This document shows, one piece after another, positions 1-6,270 of a DNA stretch of 6,270 bases. Positions within the stretch are counted from its first letter, which is position 1. Every line of letters starts with the position of its first letter. Origin of the DNA: an uncultured Muribaculaceae bacterium (GTDB lineage Bacteria; Bacteroidota; Bacteroidia; Bacteroidales; Muribaculaceae); contig CAJTSR010000045.1 of the NCBI GenBank assembly GCA_910579035.1, positions 1-6,270 of the forward strand. Direction: 5' to 3'. Below the pieces are notes generated by a model. The model saw only the letters and a list, made by a program, of their open reading frames with translations, made no database searches and was not told where the DNA came from. Both the position numbers and the translations under genes were made by a program.

Positions 1-1
1 A

Positions 2-61
2 TCTCCGCATCTCAAAATAATTCAGAAAATAAATCATCGGTTGGCTCAGTTAGCGGCTTAG
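2..61 (+). CDS. Possible C-terminal tail of an upstream gene (partial)
   Basis: The frame starting at base 2 is open from the window edge to a TAG at 59-61 and encodes 19 residues ending HRLAQLAA, basic and helix-like. The stop lies 42 bp before the next start, a spacing like those elsewhere in this cluster, so it could be the end of the preceding operon gene. The sequence is too short to name a family. A second frame, starting at base 1, is also open but would run 70 bp into the next gene, which is less likely. The assignment as coding is a weak inference. Confidence 0.3.
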   Translation, partial: SPHLKIIQKINHRLAQLAA

Positions 62-103
62 CCAAGGCTGAACAACCTCAAATTTTACCGAATCATTGTC
101 AAT

Positions 104-1210
104 ATGAAAATACTACATATCCATACAAAAATGACCGGCGGCGGGATTCAGGCTATGGTTGCCGGGCTCACAAATGAAATGGTGAAACACAATGATGTTA
201 CCTTACTACTTATTTATAAGCCTGACGAAAAAGACATATTCCTCAATAAGCTTGACAAACGAATAAAAGTGATATCTCTCGGCAAGACCAAACCGGGATT
301 CTCTATCAAACATATCTTTAAGATTGCTTCGTTTGTTCGCAAGAACTCTTTTGACATTGTTCATTTTCATGGTTTCTTCCACTATCATTTTCTTTCAGTA
401 ATATTAAACCACACAAGGACAAAAATATTCTATACAGTCCATAACGACGCCGACCGGGAAAACACATATTGGGAGAAGAAAATGCTCCAGCTGAAGCGCT
501 ATTGCTTTCAAAAAGGGTGGATGATGGCTGTCACTATTTCCAATACTTCCCAAAAATCGTTTGTACAGTTGTACAACAGCCCAAACACATTAATATATAA
601 TGGCATAGGACGCTTTTCATCGTCATCATCCGGCAGCGACAGCTATATCCCGTCATTACATTTAGACGCAAACACAAAAATTCTTCTGCACCCCGGCCGA
701 ATAACAAAGCAAAAAAACCAAGTAATGCTATGCCGCGCCGTATCTTCTCTACAAAAGGAAGGATTGGATATCATTTTGCTTATGGCCGGCGGACAACAAG
801 ACGAAGGCATATTTGCCGAACTTAAAAGGTATTTTGAAGAAGGCCGTATTATCTACCTCGGCGAGCGCAAAGACATTCCGCAATTAATGCAGCATGCCGA
901 TGGATTGTGCCTGTCCTCTCTCTGGGAAGGACTACCAGTAGTTCTCTTGGAAAGTTTCGCAGCCGGTTGCATCCCAATCTGTACACCTGTAGGAGGAATC
1001 CCGGACATTGTTCAAGACAACTTCAATGGTATTCTGTCGGAAAGCACTTCCGAAGAAGACTATAAATCGGCTTTGCGGCGCTGGTATTATCTAACTGATG
1101 ACGAACGAACGGAAATACGAACCAACGTCCTCAAATCATTTGATAGATACGACATAAGCAACTGCGCTAACGAGTATATCAACGCATACACTAAAGCACT
1201 GAACAAATAA
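104..1210 (+). CDS. Glycosyltransferase family 4 (GT-B fold), cytoplasmic
   Basis: A 368-residue retaining glycosyltransferase of the GT4 type, expected to transfer a sugar from a nucleotide donor to a lipid-linked oligosaccharide on the inner face of the membrane. The start MKILHIHTKMTGGG carries the glycine-rich loop of the N-terminal acceptor domain (residues 1-22), followed by HFHGFFHYHF at 87-96. The C-terminal donor domain shows the HPGRITKQKN motif (R199, K204 as the usual phosphate contacts) and the E-x7-E motif at E275 and E283 (WEGLPVVLLE), then GGIPDIV near 298-303. Length is normal for the family. A serine run at 172-176, encoded by TCA/TCG/TCC codons, lies in the linker between the two Rossmann domains. 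The gene ends 25 bp before the acyltransferase. Donor and acceptor sugars cannot be read from sequence. Its AT-rich composition resembles the second GT4 gene and differs from the dehydrogenase downstream. Confidence 0.92.
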   Translation: MKILHIHTKMTGGGIQAMVAGLTNEMVKHNDVTLLLIYKPDEKDIFLNKLDKRIKVISLGKTKPGFSIKHIFKIASFVRKNSFDIVHFHGFFHYHFLSVILNHTRTKIFYTVHNDADRENTYWEKKMLQLKRYCFQKGWMMAVTISNTSQKSFVQLYNSPNTLIYNGIGRFSSSSSGSDSYIPSLHLDANTKILLHPGRITKQKNQVMLCRAVSSLQKEGLDIILLMAGGQQDEGIFAELKRYFEEGRIIYLGERKDIPQLMQHADGLCLSSLWEGLPVVLLESFAAGCIPICTPVGGIPDIVQDNFNGILSESTSEEDYKSALRRWYYLTDDERTEIRTNVLKSFDRYDISNCANEYINAYTKALNK

Positions 1211-1235
1211 TCGCTAAATATACTATAGCTCACAA

Positions 1236-1787
1236 ATGAAACTTCTTCAATTTGTCTGTTTAGCATCATATTATGGCTTTGCAAGATATCTGCCTGTAAG
1301 CTATTCAAAGCCATTTGGGAAAATATCAAAGAAGATCCGATATTACCTATGCAAAAATATCTTTGCCAAGACAGGGCATAATGCCAATATCGAACGTGGC
1401 GCTTATTTCGGAAAAGGCACATGGGTTGAGATAGGCAAAAATAGCAGCATTGGTGTCAACTCTCATATACAAAACAACACCATTATCGGAGATGATGTTA
1501 TGATGGGGCCTAATACTTATATGCTTGACAATACGACGCATAATTTTGCAAGAACCGACATCACAATGATAGCGCAAGGCAAAAAGAAATATGCAGACAG
1601 AAGCCAAGTTATAATCGGCAACGACGTGTGAATAGGGCGCGATGTAATGATTTTAGGTTCTAAAATAATTGCAGACGGTTCAATCATAGGCGCGAGAACC
1701 CTGTTGACCAAGAATTTCCCACCGTATTCCATTATTGGAGGCAATCCATCCAAGCTGATACGTTCGCGGCTTGAACCCAAAGATTAG
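1236..1787 (+). pseudogene. Hexapeptide-repeat (left-handed beta-helix) O-acyltransferase, interrupted by in-frame TGA
   Basis: This reads as one acyltransferase gene of 183 codons interrupted at codon 132 by TGA (1629-1631). Residues about 48-131 carry imperfect hexapeptide repeats (IERGAYFGKG, VEIGKNSSIG, TIIGDDVMMG) of the left-handed beta-helix fold. H102 in LDNTTHN is the likely catalytic histidine of the CysE/LacA/NodL/WbbJ-type family. The reading stops inside GNDV-stop-IGRDV, where the family normally has V-W-I-G, so the TGA replaces a TGG tryptophan codon by one transition. The same frame then continues for 51 sense codons with the expected remainder (ILGSKIIADGSIIGA, PPYSIIGGNPSKLI) to TAG at 1785-1787, 12 bp before the next gene. 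An intact protein would acetylate a sugar or glycan using acetyl-CoA. The 131-residue product lacks the last coils that help form the acyl-CoA site and is probably inactive (inference). An internal ATG at 1647 could at most give a small tail fragment. Confidence 0.88.
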
Positions 1788-1799
1788 AAGTTTTTTGAT

Positions 1800-2987
1800 A
1801 TGCACATACTTCATCTGGCGGGAGCGTACGGCGGCTCTGAAGTTTATAAAAGCTTATACTCCGCTATAGACAGGCTCGGAATAAGACAGACTGTATTTGT
1901 CCCGTTAAATGCTGCAAACCACCATCATATAGGCAACAACCCGGTCGATTTTAAAACTCAAGGCTCTAAAATAATATATTCTACTATTTTAAGCCAGCAC
2001 CATCGCGCGCTATATGGATTAAAAATCAAGAAGATACTATCCGAGGTCAAAAAATGTGTCAATCTTGATGAGATCGACTTAATACATTGTGCCAACCTAT
2101 GTGCCGACGGAGGTGTAGCCTACGAAATAAAAAAGCAATTCAATATCCCATATATATCCGCTGTAAGGAACACAGATTTATTCGCATACTACAAATACTT
2201 TTTCTGGCGCAGGAAATACTTCAACAGAGTGCTTGACAATGCTTCACGCTGTATATTCCTTAGCCCGAAGCACAGGGAGTTTATGCACACCCGCTACCAC
2301 AAGCAGGATTCAGAGAACTCCATTGTGATTCCGAACGGCATTGATAATTACTATTTTGAGAACTCCCCCGCGACTCAAAAATCGCTCACTGATAAAATAC
2401 GCCTGATTTTTGCAGCATCTTATTCAAAGGGGAAGTCATTGAGAGAGATTATAGAAGCTATTGCGATAGTAAGGGAACGGACGAAGCTCGACTTAGTGTT
2501 AGATGCCGTTGGCGACGGATTACCTTTTAGAAAAACATCGCCAAAATATGCAAAAGAAATATATGAGCTTGGCAAAAAATATAATTGGCTTACACTGAGC
2601 AAATACATTCCTAAAATAGAACTTGCCGAACGATATCGCAATTCTGATATTTTCATAATGCCGTCAAAGCCTGAAACATTCGGCCTCGTGTATGTAGAAG
2701 CACTGACGCAAGGTCTTCCTATAATATATGGCAAAGGGCAAGGTTTTGACGGATATTTTGACGAAGGCGTGGTAGGATACCACGCTGAGGCATTTGACAT
2801 TTCCGACATCGCAAACGCCATCGAATCAGTCATTGCAAACTATACTAAACTGACACACAATATCTCTCAATTAAATCTCCAAGCATCGTTCAATTGGGAC
2901 AAAATTGCATCGGAGTATTTGAATATCTATAACGATACCATTCGCAACAAGCAATCAAACGAAAATATAACCAAAACACACCTTTAA
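1800..2987 (+). CDS. Glycosyltransferase family 4 (GT-B fold), second copy type
   Basis: A 395-residue GT4-type glycosyltransferase, probably adding another sugar to the lipid-linked repeat unit in the cytoplasm. The N-terminus MHILHLAGAYGGSEVYKSL has the glycine-rich acceptor-domain loop (GAYGGSE, 8-14). The domain junction carries IPNGID (177-182), typical just before the donor domain. The E-x7-E motif is present as E292 and E300 (PETFGLVYVE), followed by ALTQGLPIIYGKGQGFDGYF. The usual G-R donor motif is replaced by AAS in FAASYSKGK (204-212), so the phosphate-binding arginine seems absent while lysines remain. That occurs in some GT4 relatives but is worth noting. The start at 1800 lies 12 bp after the disrupted acyltransferase, and the stop is 22 bp before the dehydrogenase, consistent with one operon. 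It shares only the fold with the first GT4 gene, so the two probably make different linkages. Sugar specificity is not readable. Confidence 0.92.
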   Translation: MHILHLAGAYGGSEVYKSLYSAIDRLGIRQTVFVPLNAANHHHIGNNPVDFKTQGSKIIYSTILSQHHRALYGLKIKKILSEVKKCVNLDEIDLIHCANLCADGGVAYEIKKQFNIPYISAVRNTDLFAYYKYFFWRRKYFNRVLDNASRCIFLSPKHREFMHTRYHKQDSENSIVIPNGIDNYYFENSPATQKSLTDKIRLIFAASYSKGKSLREIIEAIAIVRERTKLDLVLDAVGDGLPFRKTSPKYAKEIYELGKKYNWLTLSKYIPKIELAERYRNSDIFIMPSKPETFGLVYVEALTQGLPIIYGKGQGFDGYFDEGVVGYHAEAFDISDIANAIESVIANYTKLTHNISQLNLQASFNWDKIASEYLNIYNDTIRNKQSNENITKTHL

Positions 2988-3009
2988 TAATAGTCTTTCT
3001 ATTAACATT

Positions 3010-4293
3010 ATGGACAGCATCAAGATTTGCGTAATCGGCCTCGGTTACGTCGGTCTGCCTTTGGCACGACTTTTCTCAACCAAATACCCCACTGTAGGAT
3101 TCGATATGAACCAGAGCCGTGTCGATGCCCTCAACAGCGGTCACGACGCCACTCTCGAAGTCAGCGACGAGCTACTGAAAGATGCAATAGACAATCACGG
3201 CTTCCGATGCACTACCGACATCGAACAGATACGCGACTGCAATTTCTACGTGGTGGCTGTTCCGACGCCGGTCGATGACAACAACCGCCCGGATCTGCGC
3301 CCGCTCTGGGGCGCTTCGGAAACCGTGGGCAAGGTCATAGCAAAGGGCGACATCGTGGTGTATGAATCCACGGTGTACCCCGGCGTGACAGAGGAAGAAT
3401 GTCTGCCTGTGGTAGAACGTGTGAGCGGTCTGAAATTCAACGAGGACTTCTTTGCAGGCTATTCGCCTGAACGCATCAATCCGGGCGACAAGCTGCATAC
3501 CGTTGAAAAAATCAAGAAAGTAACCTCAGGCTCGACTCCTGAAATAGCCGACATCGTGGACGGAGTGTACAACTCTGTACTTGTAAACGGCACGCACAAA
3601 GCCCCGTCGATAAAGGTTGCGGAAGCTTCAAAAATAATCGAAAACTCGCAGCGCGACGTCAATATTGCCTTTATGAACGAACTGGCAAAGATATTCAACG
3701 CCATGGGCATTGACACGCACGACGTGATCGAAGCTGCTGCCTCGAAGTGGAACTTCATAAAGCTATCGCCGGGACTTGTCGGCGGTCACTGCATATCAGT
3801 CGATCCTTACTACCTCATTCAGAAAGCCCAGGTATACGGTGTGCTGCCCCGAATAATGTTCTCCGCCCGAAGACTGAACGACGGCATGGGTGCTTACGTG
3901 GCCAACCAGACCATAAAAGCGATGAATCTCAAAGGCGTAAAAGTGAAAGATGCTAAAATCCTTATTCTCGGCATTACTTTCAAGGAAAACTGCCCCGACA
4001 TACGCAACACTAAGATTGTAGATATCTACCACACTCTGCGCGAATACACCTCAGATATAACGGTATACGACCCGTGGGCTTCGCCTGGGGCTGTAGAACA
4101 CGAATACGGCATAAAAATCGATACAGGAAATCCCGAAAATCTACGCGGACGGTTCGACGCTGTTATTCTCGGAGTAGCCCACAACCAGTTTGCCGACATC
4201 GACATTCGCTCCTTGCTGAACAATCCTGAGGAAGGTGTCGTGTACGACGTCAAAGGCATACTCCCACGCGAAACCGCCGACGCAAGACTCTGA
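3010..4293 (+). CDS. UDP-N-acetylhexosamine 6-dehydrogenase, TviB/WbpO type
   Basis: A 427-residue nucleotide-sugar dehydrogenase of the UDP-glucose/GDP-mannose dehydrogenase family. It performs the NAD-dependent two-step oxidation of C6 of a UDP-sugar to a uronic acid in the cytoplasm. Visible parts are the NAD-binding GLGYVG (10-15), VPTP (84-87), ESTVYPG (119-125), YSPERINPGD (151-160), K208 and N212 in EASKIIEN, and the catalytic cysteine C261 in GGHCISVDPYYL. The C-terminal domain has GITFKENCPDIRNT (321-334), YDPW and a terminal LPRETADARL. From memory of the family, these segments resemble Vi-antigen TviB and Pseudomonas WbpO, which act on UDP-GlcNAc or UDP-GalNAc. The substrate is therefore probably an N-acetylhexosamine rather than glucose, but which one is not certain. 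Its TGA stop overlaps the next ATG by one base (TGATG), suggesting translational coupling. GC content is clearly higher than in the genes before it. Confidence 0.93.
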   Translation: MDSIKICVIGLGYVGLPLARLFSTKYPTVGFDMNQSRVDALNSGHDATLEVSDELLKDAIDNHGFRCTTDIEQIRDCNFYVVAVPTPVDDNNRPDLRPLWGASETVGKVIAKGDIVVYESTVYPGVTEEECLPVVERVSGLKFNEDFFAGYSPERINPGDKLHTVEKIKKVTSGSTPEIADIVDGVYNSVLVNGTHKAPSIKVAEASKIIENSQRDVNIAFMNELAKIFNAMGIDTHDVIEAAASKWNFIKLSPGLVGGHCISVDPYYLIQKAQVYGVLPRIMFSARRLNDGMGAYVANQTIKAMNLKGVKVKDAKILILGITFKENCPDIRNTKIVDIYHTLREYTSDITVYDPWASPGAVEHEYGIKIDTGNPENLRGRFDAVILGVAHNQFADIDIRSLLNNPEEGVVYDVKGILPRETADARL

Positions 4294-5279
4294 TGCTGTC
4301 TGTAATCTGTCCTATATATAACGAGGAGAAGTATATCGCCGGGTGCATCGATTCGATTATCGCCCAGGATTATCCCAAGGACGACATCGAAGTGATATTC
4401 GCCGACGGTATGAGCAGCGACCAAACCCGGAAGATAGTTGCGCAATACGCCGAACGGTACAATTGGATACGCCTTGTGGATAATCCTCGCAAGATAGTTC
4501 CTCCTGCACTGAACGCGGCGGTAAAGGCTTCGAGAGGAGATGTAATAATACGCATCGACGCACACGCCTCCTACCCGTCCAACTATTTTTCAGCTTTGGC
4601 CTCAGCTTTAAAACACTATGATGCGGACAATGTAGGCGCGGTATGCCGTACCGACGTACTTGTAAAGACGCCAAAATCATTGGCAATAAAGGAGGTGCTG
4701 GCCCACCCACTCGGAGTTGGCAATTCTGCCTTCCGCACCGGGATTGACAGTGCGGGAGAGGTGGATACCGTGCCTTTCGGTTGTTGGAAACGCGACGTTT
4801 TTGAAAAATACGGATATTTCGATGAAAGGCTTGTCCGCAATCAGGATATCGAGTTCAACAAGCGGATAAAGCGCGGCGGCGGACGAATTGTGATTATTCC
4901 GGAAACCCACAGCACCTATTACGCGCGCGAAACATTTGCAAAACTTGCAAAAAATAATTTCGGCAATGGCAAGTGGAATATCCTGACGGTCAAATACACA
5001 AGGCAGTTCGACTCTCTGAGTCCCCGTCATTTCATACCGTTGGCATTCGTTTTGTCACTAATCATACCGTTGATCGCAGGTATTTTCTGGACGCCCGCAT
5101 TATGGCTTTCGGCAGCATCGCTGGCCGCATATCTTGTTGCTGTTTCTGCCATAAGCGCGAAAATAGCTATCAGATGTCATTTGAATTTCTTTTATCTCGT
5201 ATCATCGTTCGCCGTACTTCATCTCTCATACGGACTGGGGTCGCTGTGCGGGTTAGCCAAAGTCATCCTCAATCAATAA
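4293..5279 (+). CDS. Glycosyltransferase family 2, ExoA-like, membrane-anchored
   Basis: A 328-residue inverting GT-A glycosyltransferase resembling the succinoglycan enzyme ExoA. It would add a sugar to the undecaprenyl-linked intermediate at the cytoplasmic face of the inner membrane. The N-terminus has SVICPIYNEEKYI (3-15), the nucleotide-binding ADGMSSDQT (37-45), and the metal-binding RIDAHASYP (87-95, D89 and H91 in the DxD-like position). NQDIEF (183-188, D185) matches the acceptor-side region that reads NQDDE in relatives. STYYARETFAKLAKNNFGNGKW (start 207) and the late HLSYGLGSLCGL (310-321) are further ExoA-family traits. Hydrophobic segments at about 247-266, 269-290 and 299-322 are probable membrane helices. 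Translation likely couples to the dehydrogenase through the one-base overlap. The stop lies only 4 bp before the ATG of the next gene. The sugar transferred is unknown. Confidence 0.92.
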   Translation: MLSVICPIYNEEKYIAGCIDSIIAQDYPKDDIEVIFADGMSSDQTRKIVAQYAERYNWIRLVDNPRKIVPPALNAAVKASRGDVIIRIDAHASYPSNYFSALASALKHYDADNVGAVCRTDVLVKTPKSLAIKEVLAHPLGVGNSAFRTGIDSAGEVDTVPFGCWKRDVFEKYGYFDERLVRNQDIEFNKRIKRGGGRIVIIPETHSTYYARETFAKLAKNNFGNGKWNILTVKYTRQFDSLSPRHFIPLAFVLSLIIPLIAGIFWTPALWLSAASLAAYLVAVSAISAKIAIRCHLNFFYLVSSFAVLHLSYGLGSLCGLAKVILNQ

Positions 5280-5283
5280 CATA

Positions 5284-6106
5284 ATGACTATCAGAGCATT
5301 AACGGGGGGGGTATTCAGAATACAAGAAATGCCTCATATGGGACGGAGAAACAAGGCTTGAGCGGGAACTGACAGCTGAACAAAGAAAATATTTGCTGAA
5401 ATCGTCATCAGCATGGATGATAAGGAATATCTATGACTGGGATTATGGCAGACCCACAAATTTCTGGGAGTTGATAAACGACACTCCCAGAAAAATTGAG
5501 GAATTACCGTCAAAAACACGAAACCAGATAAGACGGTGCTTCCGGGATTGTGAAATAAGACGCTTAGAAAATTCTGAATTAGTAGAATCCGACGGATACA
5601 CCGTGTTCGCAGAAGCATTCAAACGCTACAAGGATGTTTCTGTAAATATCGCAAGGCGGGAAGACTGGGAAAGAAGCATTTTAGAGAATGACACGAGCGA
5701 GTTCTGGGGCGTATTCACACGCGAAGATAGCCGGTTGATAGCATTCGCGATTAATACCGTCAAAGACAAGAGCGTGGGCTACAATACTCTAAAGGCCATA
5801 CCTTCTATGATGAACAAGCATTATCCATACTTTGGATTATTGTTTGAAATGAACCGGCACTACCTTGAAGAACGCCGCTTCAACTATGTCAGCGATGGTT
5901 TTCGCTCAGTAACCGAGCATTCCAATATTCAGCCGTTCCTTGAGAAAAATTTTCTTTTCAGAAAAGCCTATTGCCGAATGAATCTGCAATATGCGCTATG
6001 GTTAGGCCTGATAGTGAAACTGCTCTACCCTTTCAGAAACCTTATCCCGATTAAAAAAATAAGACACATACTCAATTTTGAAGAAATAGCTCGAGGAAAA
6101 TGCTGA
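5284..6106 (+). pseudogene. GNAT/FemAB-like acyltransferase-family protein, frameshifted near its start in a poly-G tract
   Basis: The natural start appears to be ATG 5284, 4 bp after the preceding stop, giving MTIRALTGG. In the sequence as given this frame meets TGA at 5359-5361 after 25 codons. The next frame carries a coherent protein from just after the G run (YSEYKKCLIWDGETRLERELT) to TGA 6104-6106. Removing one G from the run at 5304-5311 joins the two into a 273-residue protein. Without that change, the body could start only at weak codons such as TTG 5393, or at the first in-frame ATG, 5417. The body has a basic TRNQIRRCFRD stretch and a GVFTREDSRLIAFAI-like strand, suggesting the GNAT/FemAB fold, with a hydrophobic segment near the C-terminus (YALWLGLIVKLLYPF). 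I recall similar proteins beside sugar transferases in Bacteroidales capsule loci, but the function is unproven. One guess is N-acylation or aminoacylation of a sugar. The 3' end overlaps the sugar transferase start by 7 bp. Confidence 0.8.
5304..5311 (+). repeat. Run of eight G at codons 7-10 of the GNAT/FemAB-like gene
   Basis: Eight consecutive G follow AAC, within the codons ACG GGG GGG GTA of the frame opened by ATG 5284. Seven G (or ten) would put the ATG in frame with the 5393-6106 body, whereas eight do not. Homopolymeric G tracts at the 5' end of surface-glycan genes are classic slipped-strand contingency sites in other bacteria. Here the run is at the short end of what is usually considered mutable, and it is also a common place for sequencing or assembly error. 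Confidence 0.9.
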
Positions 6107-6270
6107 AGTGGATTTTTGACAGGGTGATGGCGGCGGCGGGGCTGCTGGCGCTGTGGCCGGTGCTGGCCGTGGTGGCCGTGCTGATAAAGGTGAGGATGCC
6201 GGGAGGCCCGGTGATTTTCAGGCAGAGGCGCGTGGGGCGCGGAGGCAGGCTCTTCACGATGTACAAGTTC
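6100..6270 (+). CDS. Initiating polyprenyl-phosphate sugar-1-phosphate transferase (PglC/WcaJ type), N-terminal part
   Basis: The ATG at 6100 opens a frame that stays open to the window edge, giving 57 residues. MLKWIFDRVMAAAGLL starts a hydrophobic membrane-entering helix (about 10-30, with P20 in its middle). This is followed by GGPVIFRQRRVGRGGRLFTMYKF (start at residue 35), the signature of the bacterial sugar transferase family (Pfam Bact_transf). The short N-terminus matches the small monotopic PglC-like form rather than the long multi-helix WbaP/WcaJ form. These enzymes move a sugar-1-phosphate from a UDP-sugar onto undecaprenyl phosphate, the first committed step of repeat-unit assembly. 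The start overlaps the preceding stop by 7 bp, and a GAGGAAA stretch sits directly before the ATG. Hand count gives about 64% GC, far above the AT-rich genes upstream. The rest of the gene lies outside the window. Confidence 0.93.
   Translation, partial: MLKWIFDRVMAAAGLLALWPVLAVVAVLIKVRMPGGPVIFRQRRVGRGGRLFTMYKF

Noticed and set aside
1..176. Frame open from base 1 through the first GT4 start
   Set aside because: It would overlap the clear GT4 gene by about 70 bp, and the overlapping part has the arginine-rich composition of an out-of-frame reading.
618..632. TCA/TCG/TCC triplet run in the first GT4 gene as a phase-variation repeat
   Set aside because: The unit is three bases, so slippage would not shift the frame, and it is short and imperfect; it encodes only a flexible serine linker.
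1629..1631. TGA read as tryptophan (alternative genetic code) or as selenocysteine
   Set aside because: Other genes here end in TGA, including the dehydrogenase at 4291-4293 coupled to the next ATG and the stop at 6104-6106, and TGG is used normally for tryptophan. The homologous residue is tryptophan, not cysteine, and no clear hairpin follows the TGA.
4026..4565. Minus-strand open frame of 179 residues across the dehydrogenase/GT2 junction
   Set aside because: It lies opposite two well-supported genes and shows no recognisable domain; other antisense frames over the GC-richer genes are rejected for the same reason.
4973..5284. Plus-strand 103-residue frame inside the 3' end of the GT2 gene
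   Set aside because: It is a shifted reading of the GT2 membrane region, whose own frame gives coherent hydrophobic helices and the ExoA-type C-terminus.
5943..5966. A/T-rich imperfect inverted repeat (agaaaaattttct-like) as a terminator
   Set aside because: It lies inside a coding frame, has a weak A/T-only stem, and the downstream gene overlaps this one, so termination here would make no sense.
5393..6106. Accepting TTG 5393 as the natural start of the GNAT/FemAB-like gene
   Set aside because: The same frame encodes plausible protein for about 27 codons further upstream, and an ATG is ideally placed 4 bp after the previous stop, so a frameshift in the G run explains the data better than a late TTG start.

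Overview
The window looks like part of a capsular or extracellular polysaccharide biosynthesis locus from a member of the Bacteroidales, perhaps Muribaculaceae or Bacteroides-like. That assignment is inference: it rests on the gene mix, the general lack of strong Shine-Dalgarno sites, and a GNAT/FemAB-like gene placed just before an initiating sugar transferase. All genes lie on the + strand. Gaps are 42 bp or less or the genes overlap, and no terminator or internal promoter is visible, so this reads as one stretch of a longer operon cut at both ends.

Layout: (1) 2-61, a possible C-terminal tail of an upstream gene; (2) 104-1210, a GT4 glycosyltransferase; (3) 1236-1787, a left-handed beta-helix (hexapeptide) O-acyltransferase broken by an in-frame TGA at 1629-1631; (4) 1800-2987, a second GT4 glycosyltransferase; (5) 3010-4293, a nucleotide-sugar 6-dehydrogenase of the TviB/WbpO type; (6) 4293-5279, an ExoA-like GT2 glycosyltransferase with C-terminal membrane segments; (7) 5284-6106, a GNAT/FemAB-like protein whose start is split from its body by a one-base shift in a run of eight G; (8) 6100 to the right edge, the N-terminus of a PglC/WcaJ-type polyprenyl-phosphate sugar transferase.

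How they would work together (inference from families): the sugar transferase loads the first sugar phosphate onto undecaprenyl phosphate, the two GT4 enzymes and the GT2 enzyme extend the repeat unit, and the dehydrogenase supplies a UDP-N-acetylhexosaminuronic acid that makes the glycan acidic. The acyltransferase and the GNAT/FemAB-like protein would decorate the glycan or its precursors. No flippase, polymerase or chain-length regulator is in the window.

The most interesting observations are the two lesions. Each is one base from an intact reading frame, and both hit putative decorating genes while the backbone genes are intact. The poly-G lesion is in a position suited to slipped-strand on/off switching. 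I see no CRISPR, RNA gene, insertion sequence or clearly novel multi-gene system.
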